Shown: positions 61,401 through 64,000 of the stretch, piece after piece | How positions within the stretch are numbered: the stretch's first letter is position 1 | Layout of the letters: each line of letters opens with the position of its first letter | Origin: Calendula officinalis | Taxonomy: Eukaryota; Streptophyta; Magnoliopsida; Asterales; Asteraceae | Length of the DNA stretch: 64,000 nt | Reading direction: 5' to 3' | Assembly (NCBI GenBank): GCA_963853835.1 | Contig: OY970821.1 | Coordinates: 55,446,640 to 55,510,639 of the forward strand | The notes under the pieces: generated by a model | What the model was told of the DNA's origin: nothing | Database searches by the model: none | What the model saw: the letters and a program-made list of their open reading frames with translations, nothing else | Made by a program: the position numbers and the translations under genes

Positions 61401-64000
61401 TTGGATATTGAAGAGTTCGGGCCGAAGTGGTGTTCGGGCCGAAGTGGGATGTTCGGGCCGAAGTGGTGTTCGGGCCGAAGTGGTGTTCGGGCCGAAGTTC
61501 GGTGTTCGGGCTGAGGATGATGTTCGGGCCGAGGTTGAGGTTCGGGCCGAGGTCGGCGTTCGGGCCGAGATTGAAGTTCGGGTCGAGGTTGAAGTTCGGG
61601 CCGAAAATGAAGTTCGGGCCGGGAACAGTGAAGAGTTCGGGCCGAACTTGTTCTTGGCAGTGACGAACGAACCAGCTATTTTGGTTACTCGTGGGCGTGA
61701 AACGGACACCCGAGCTGAAAGTTATGAATGTTTTAGTATAGCACATTATGTCACACAATCTTGGATATTGAAGAGTTCGGGCCGAAGAGGGATATTCGGG
61801 CCGAAGTGGTGTTCGGGCCGAAGTGGTGTTCGGGCCGAAGTGCGATGTTCGGGCCGAAGTGGTGTTCGGGCCGAAGTGGTGTTCGGGCCGAAGTTCGGTG
61901 TTCGGGCCGAGGATGATTTTCGGGCCGAGGTTGAAGTTCGGGCCGAGGTCGGAGTTCGGGCCGAGGTTGAAGTTCGGGCCGAGGTTGAAGTTCGGGCCGG
62001 GAACAGTGAAGAGTTCGGGCTGAACTTATTATTGGCTGTGACGAACGAACCAGCTATTTTGGTTACTCGTGGGCGTGAAACGGACACCCGAGCTGAAAGT
62101 TATGAATGTTTTAGTATAGCACCTTTTGTCACACAATCTTGGATATTGAAGAGTTCGGGTCGAAGAGGGATGTTCGGGCCGAAGTGGTGTTCGGCCGAAG
62201 TGGGATGTTCGGGCCGAGGTGGAAGTTCGGGCCGAAGTGGTGTTCGGGCCGAAGTCTGGTGTTCGGGCCGAGGATGATGTTCGGGCCGAGGTTGAAGTTC
62301 GGGCCGAGGTCGGAGTTCGGGCCGAGGTTGAAGTTCGGGCCGAGGTTGAAGTTCGGGTCGGGAACAGTGAAGAGTTCGGGCCGAACTTGTTCTTGGCAGT
62401 GACGAACGAACCAGCTATTTTGGTTACTCGTGGGCGTGAAACGGACACCCGAGCTGAAAGTTATGAATGATTTAGTATAGCACCTTTTGTCACACAATAT
62501 TGGATATTGAAGAGTTCGGGCCGAAGAGGGATGTTCGGGCCGAAGTGGTGTTCGGGCCGAAGTGGGATGTTCGGGCCGAAGTGGTGTTCGGGCCGAAGTT
62601 CAGTGTTCGGGCCGAGGATGATGTTCGGGCCGAGGTTGAATTCGGGCCGAGGTCGGAGTTCGGGCCGAGGTTGAAGTTCGGGCCGAGGTTGAAGTTCGAG
62701 CCAAAAATGAAGTTCGGGCCGGGAACAGTGAAGAGTTCGGGCCGAACTTGTTCTTGGCAGTGACGAACGAACCAGCTATTTTTGTTACTCGTGGGCGTGA
62801 AACGGACACCCGAGCTGAAAGTTATGAGTGTTTTAGTATAGCACCTTTTGTCACACAATCTTGGATATTGAAGAGTTCGGGCCGAAGAGGGATGTTCGGG
62901 CCGAAGTGGTGTTCGGGCCGAAGTGGGATGTTCGGGCCGAGGTGGAAGTTCGGGCCTAAGTGGTGTTCGGGCCGACGTCTGGTGTTCGGGCCGAGGATGA
63001 TGTTCGGGCCGAGGTTGAAGTTCGGGCCGAGGTCGGAGTTCGGGCCGAGGTTGAAGTTCGGGCCGAGGTTGAAGTTCGGGCCGAAAATGGAGTTCGGGTC
63101 GGGAACAGTGAAGAGTTCGGGCCGAACTTGTTCTTGGCAGTGATGAACGAACCAGCTATTTTGGTTACTCGTAGGCGTGAAACGGACACCCGAGCTGAAA
63201 GTTATGAATGATTTAGTATAGCACCTTTTGTCACACAATATTGGATATTGAAGAGTTCGGGCCGAAGAGGGATGTTCGGGCCGAAGTGGTGTTCGGGCCG
63301 AAGTGGTGTTCGGGCCGAAGTGGTGTTCGGGCCGAAGTTCAGTTTTCGGGCCGAGGATGATGTTCGGGCCGAGGTTGAATTCGGGCCGAGGTCGGAGTTC
63401 GGGCCGAGGTTGAAGTTCGGGCCGAGGTTGAAGTTCGAGCCGAAAATGAAGTTCGGGCCGGGAACAGTGAAGAGTTCGGGCCGAACTTGTTCTTGGCAGT
63501 GACGAACGAGCCAGCTATTTTTGTTACTCGTGGGCGTGAAACGGACACCCGAGCTGAAAGTTATGAGTGTTTTAGTATAGCACCTTTTGTCACACAATCT
63601 TGGATATTGAAGAGTTCGGGCCGAAGTGGTGTTCGGGCCGAAGTGGGATCTTCGGGCCGAAGTGGTGTTCGGGCCGAAGTTCGGTGTTCGGGCTGAGGAT
63701 GATGTTCGGGCCGAGGTTGAGGTTCGGGCCGAGGTCGGAGTTCGGGTCGAGGTTGAAGTTCGGGCCGAGGTTGAAGTTCGGGCCGAAAATGAAGTTCGGG
63801 CCGGGAACAGTGAAGAGTTCGGGCCGAACTTGTTCTTGGCAGTGACGAACGAACCAGCTATTTTGGTTACTCGTGGGCGTTAAACGGACACCCGAGCTGA
63901 AAGTTATGAATGTTTTAGTATAGCACATTTTGTCACACAATCTTGGATATTGAAGAGTTCGGGCCGAAGAGGGATATTCGGGCCGAAGTGGTGTTCGGGC
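61401..64000. repeat. Ten-monomer HOR, copy 2, cut by the right edge
   Basis: Starts are A 61401, B 61761, C 62139, D 62500, E 62861, F 63241, A 63600 and B 63943 (partial). From B onward every head lies exactly 3,644 bp after its partner (58117, 58495, 58856, 59217, 59597, 59956, 60299), so there has been no net length change in that stretch. The first A (61401) carries one extra 17-bp unit relative to 57774. The C members 58495 and 62139 share a one-base loss (GTTCGGCCGAAG). The copy continues past the window. Confidence 0.9.

Larger units (their letters stand above)
1..64000. repeat. Satellite DNA array, three-level tandem repeat, filling the whole window
   Basis: The same monomer repeats head to tail from edge to edge. 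I located 176 monomer heads by TTGGATATTG (one-base variants at 20091, 31296, 42521, 43261 and 44364). Spacing between heads is 306-414 bp, except 578 bp at 50450 and 506 bp at 20091, where a truncated unit is included. All monomers point the same way; I saw no inversion and no foreign insertion. Each monomer carries about 10-16 copies of a 17-19 bp unit beginning TTCGGGCC, followed by a linker. This is typical of eukaryotic satellite DNA. The chromosomal location (centromere, subtelomere, sex or B chromosome) cannot be told from the sequence. Both edges lie inside the array. Confidence 0.97.

Noticed and set aside
1..64000. Protein-coding gene for a repetitive structural protein (silk-, glue- or collagen-like)
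   Set aside because: Open frames exist on both strands in several frames, rotate with each monomer, and stop in the linker within about three units. Most starts are alternative codons in the linker. No frame is preserved over the array and no conserved domain or signal peptide is visible.
1..64000. CRISPR array
   Set aside because: Repeats are directly adjacent with no unique spacers of 25-45 bp. Subrepeats vary and there are no cas genes.
1..64000. CENP-B box
   Set aside because: I looked for TTCGnnnnAnnCGGG on both strands. TTCGGGCCGAAG has G where A is required, and the TTCGGTGTTCGGG variant has T there. No match was found in the linker by eye.
1..64000. Ribosomal DNA intergenic spacer subrepeats
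   Set aside because: No rRNA gene sequence occurs anywhere in 64 kb, while IGS repeats are interrupted by rRNA genes every few to tens of kb. It cannot be excluded outside the window, but nothing supports it.
1..64000. Telomeric repeat or origin of replication
   Set aside because: No short telomere-type hexamer or heptamer arrays and no distinct AT-rich unwinding element were seen; the AT-richer linker recurs in every monomer.

Overview
The whole 64,000-base window is one uninterrupted, head-to-tail satellite DNA array. It contains no convincing protein gene, tRNA, rRNA, transposon or CRISPR array. Both ends fall inside a repeat unit, so the array extends beyond the window on both sides. An array of this size and nested structure points to a eukaryotic nuclear genome, for example pericentromeric, subtelomeric or other heterochromatin. 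Nothing in the sequence identifies the species, and I do not recognise the family by name.

There are three repeat levels. Level 1 is a subrepeat of 17, 18 or 19 bp built on TTCGGGCCGA, whose core TTCGG-G-CCGAA is a perfect 5+5 bp dyad around one base. I estimate more than 2,000 copies. Level 2 is a monomer, usually 306-414 bp and mostly 343, 361 or 379. It has a short lead (TTGGATATTGAAGAG), an A block of 17/19-bp units, a B block of 18-bp units, and a linker of about 125 bp free of subrepeats. I located 176 monomer heads by the TTGGATATTG motif or a one-base variant. Level 3 is a patchwork of higher-order repeats (HORs): groups of 2, 3, 4, 5, 8 or 10 monomers copied in tandem.

Layout: 1-3137 is a four-monomer HOR in two copies. 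4291-10269 is an eight-monomer block duplicated at about 3.0 kb, each copy containing the four-monomer HOR again. 10270-14006 holds three- and two-monomer HORs. 16523-18677 is a three-monomer HOR with 37-bp internal duplications. 24286-26418 is a three-monomer HOR. 26419-28660 is a locally homogenised set. 28661-32432 is a five-monomer HOR of 1,877 bp. 32433-34586 is a three-monomer HOR. 34587-41797 has no clear HOR. 41798-45446 is a five-monomer HOR of about 1,843 bp. 46204-52161 is an eight-monomer HOR of about 2.9-3.1 kb. 55294-57412 is a three-monomer HOR. 57774 to the right edge is a ten-monomer HOR of about 3,644 bp with an ABCDEF/ABCD internal pattern.

The many open reading frames are by-products. 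The subrepeat has no stop codon in several frames. Most monomer lengths equal 1 modulo 3, so each frame rotates and meets a linker stop within about three monomers. The most interesting points are the 18-bp quantised monomer lengths, the dense regular dyads, canonical G-quadruplex motifs at some monomer heads, and visible recombination products (a chimeric, a fused and a truncated monomer). All alignments were made by eye; no identity percentages were calculated.
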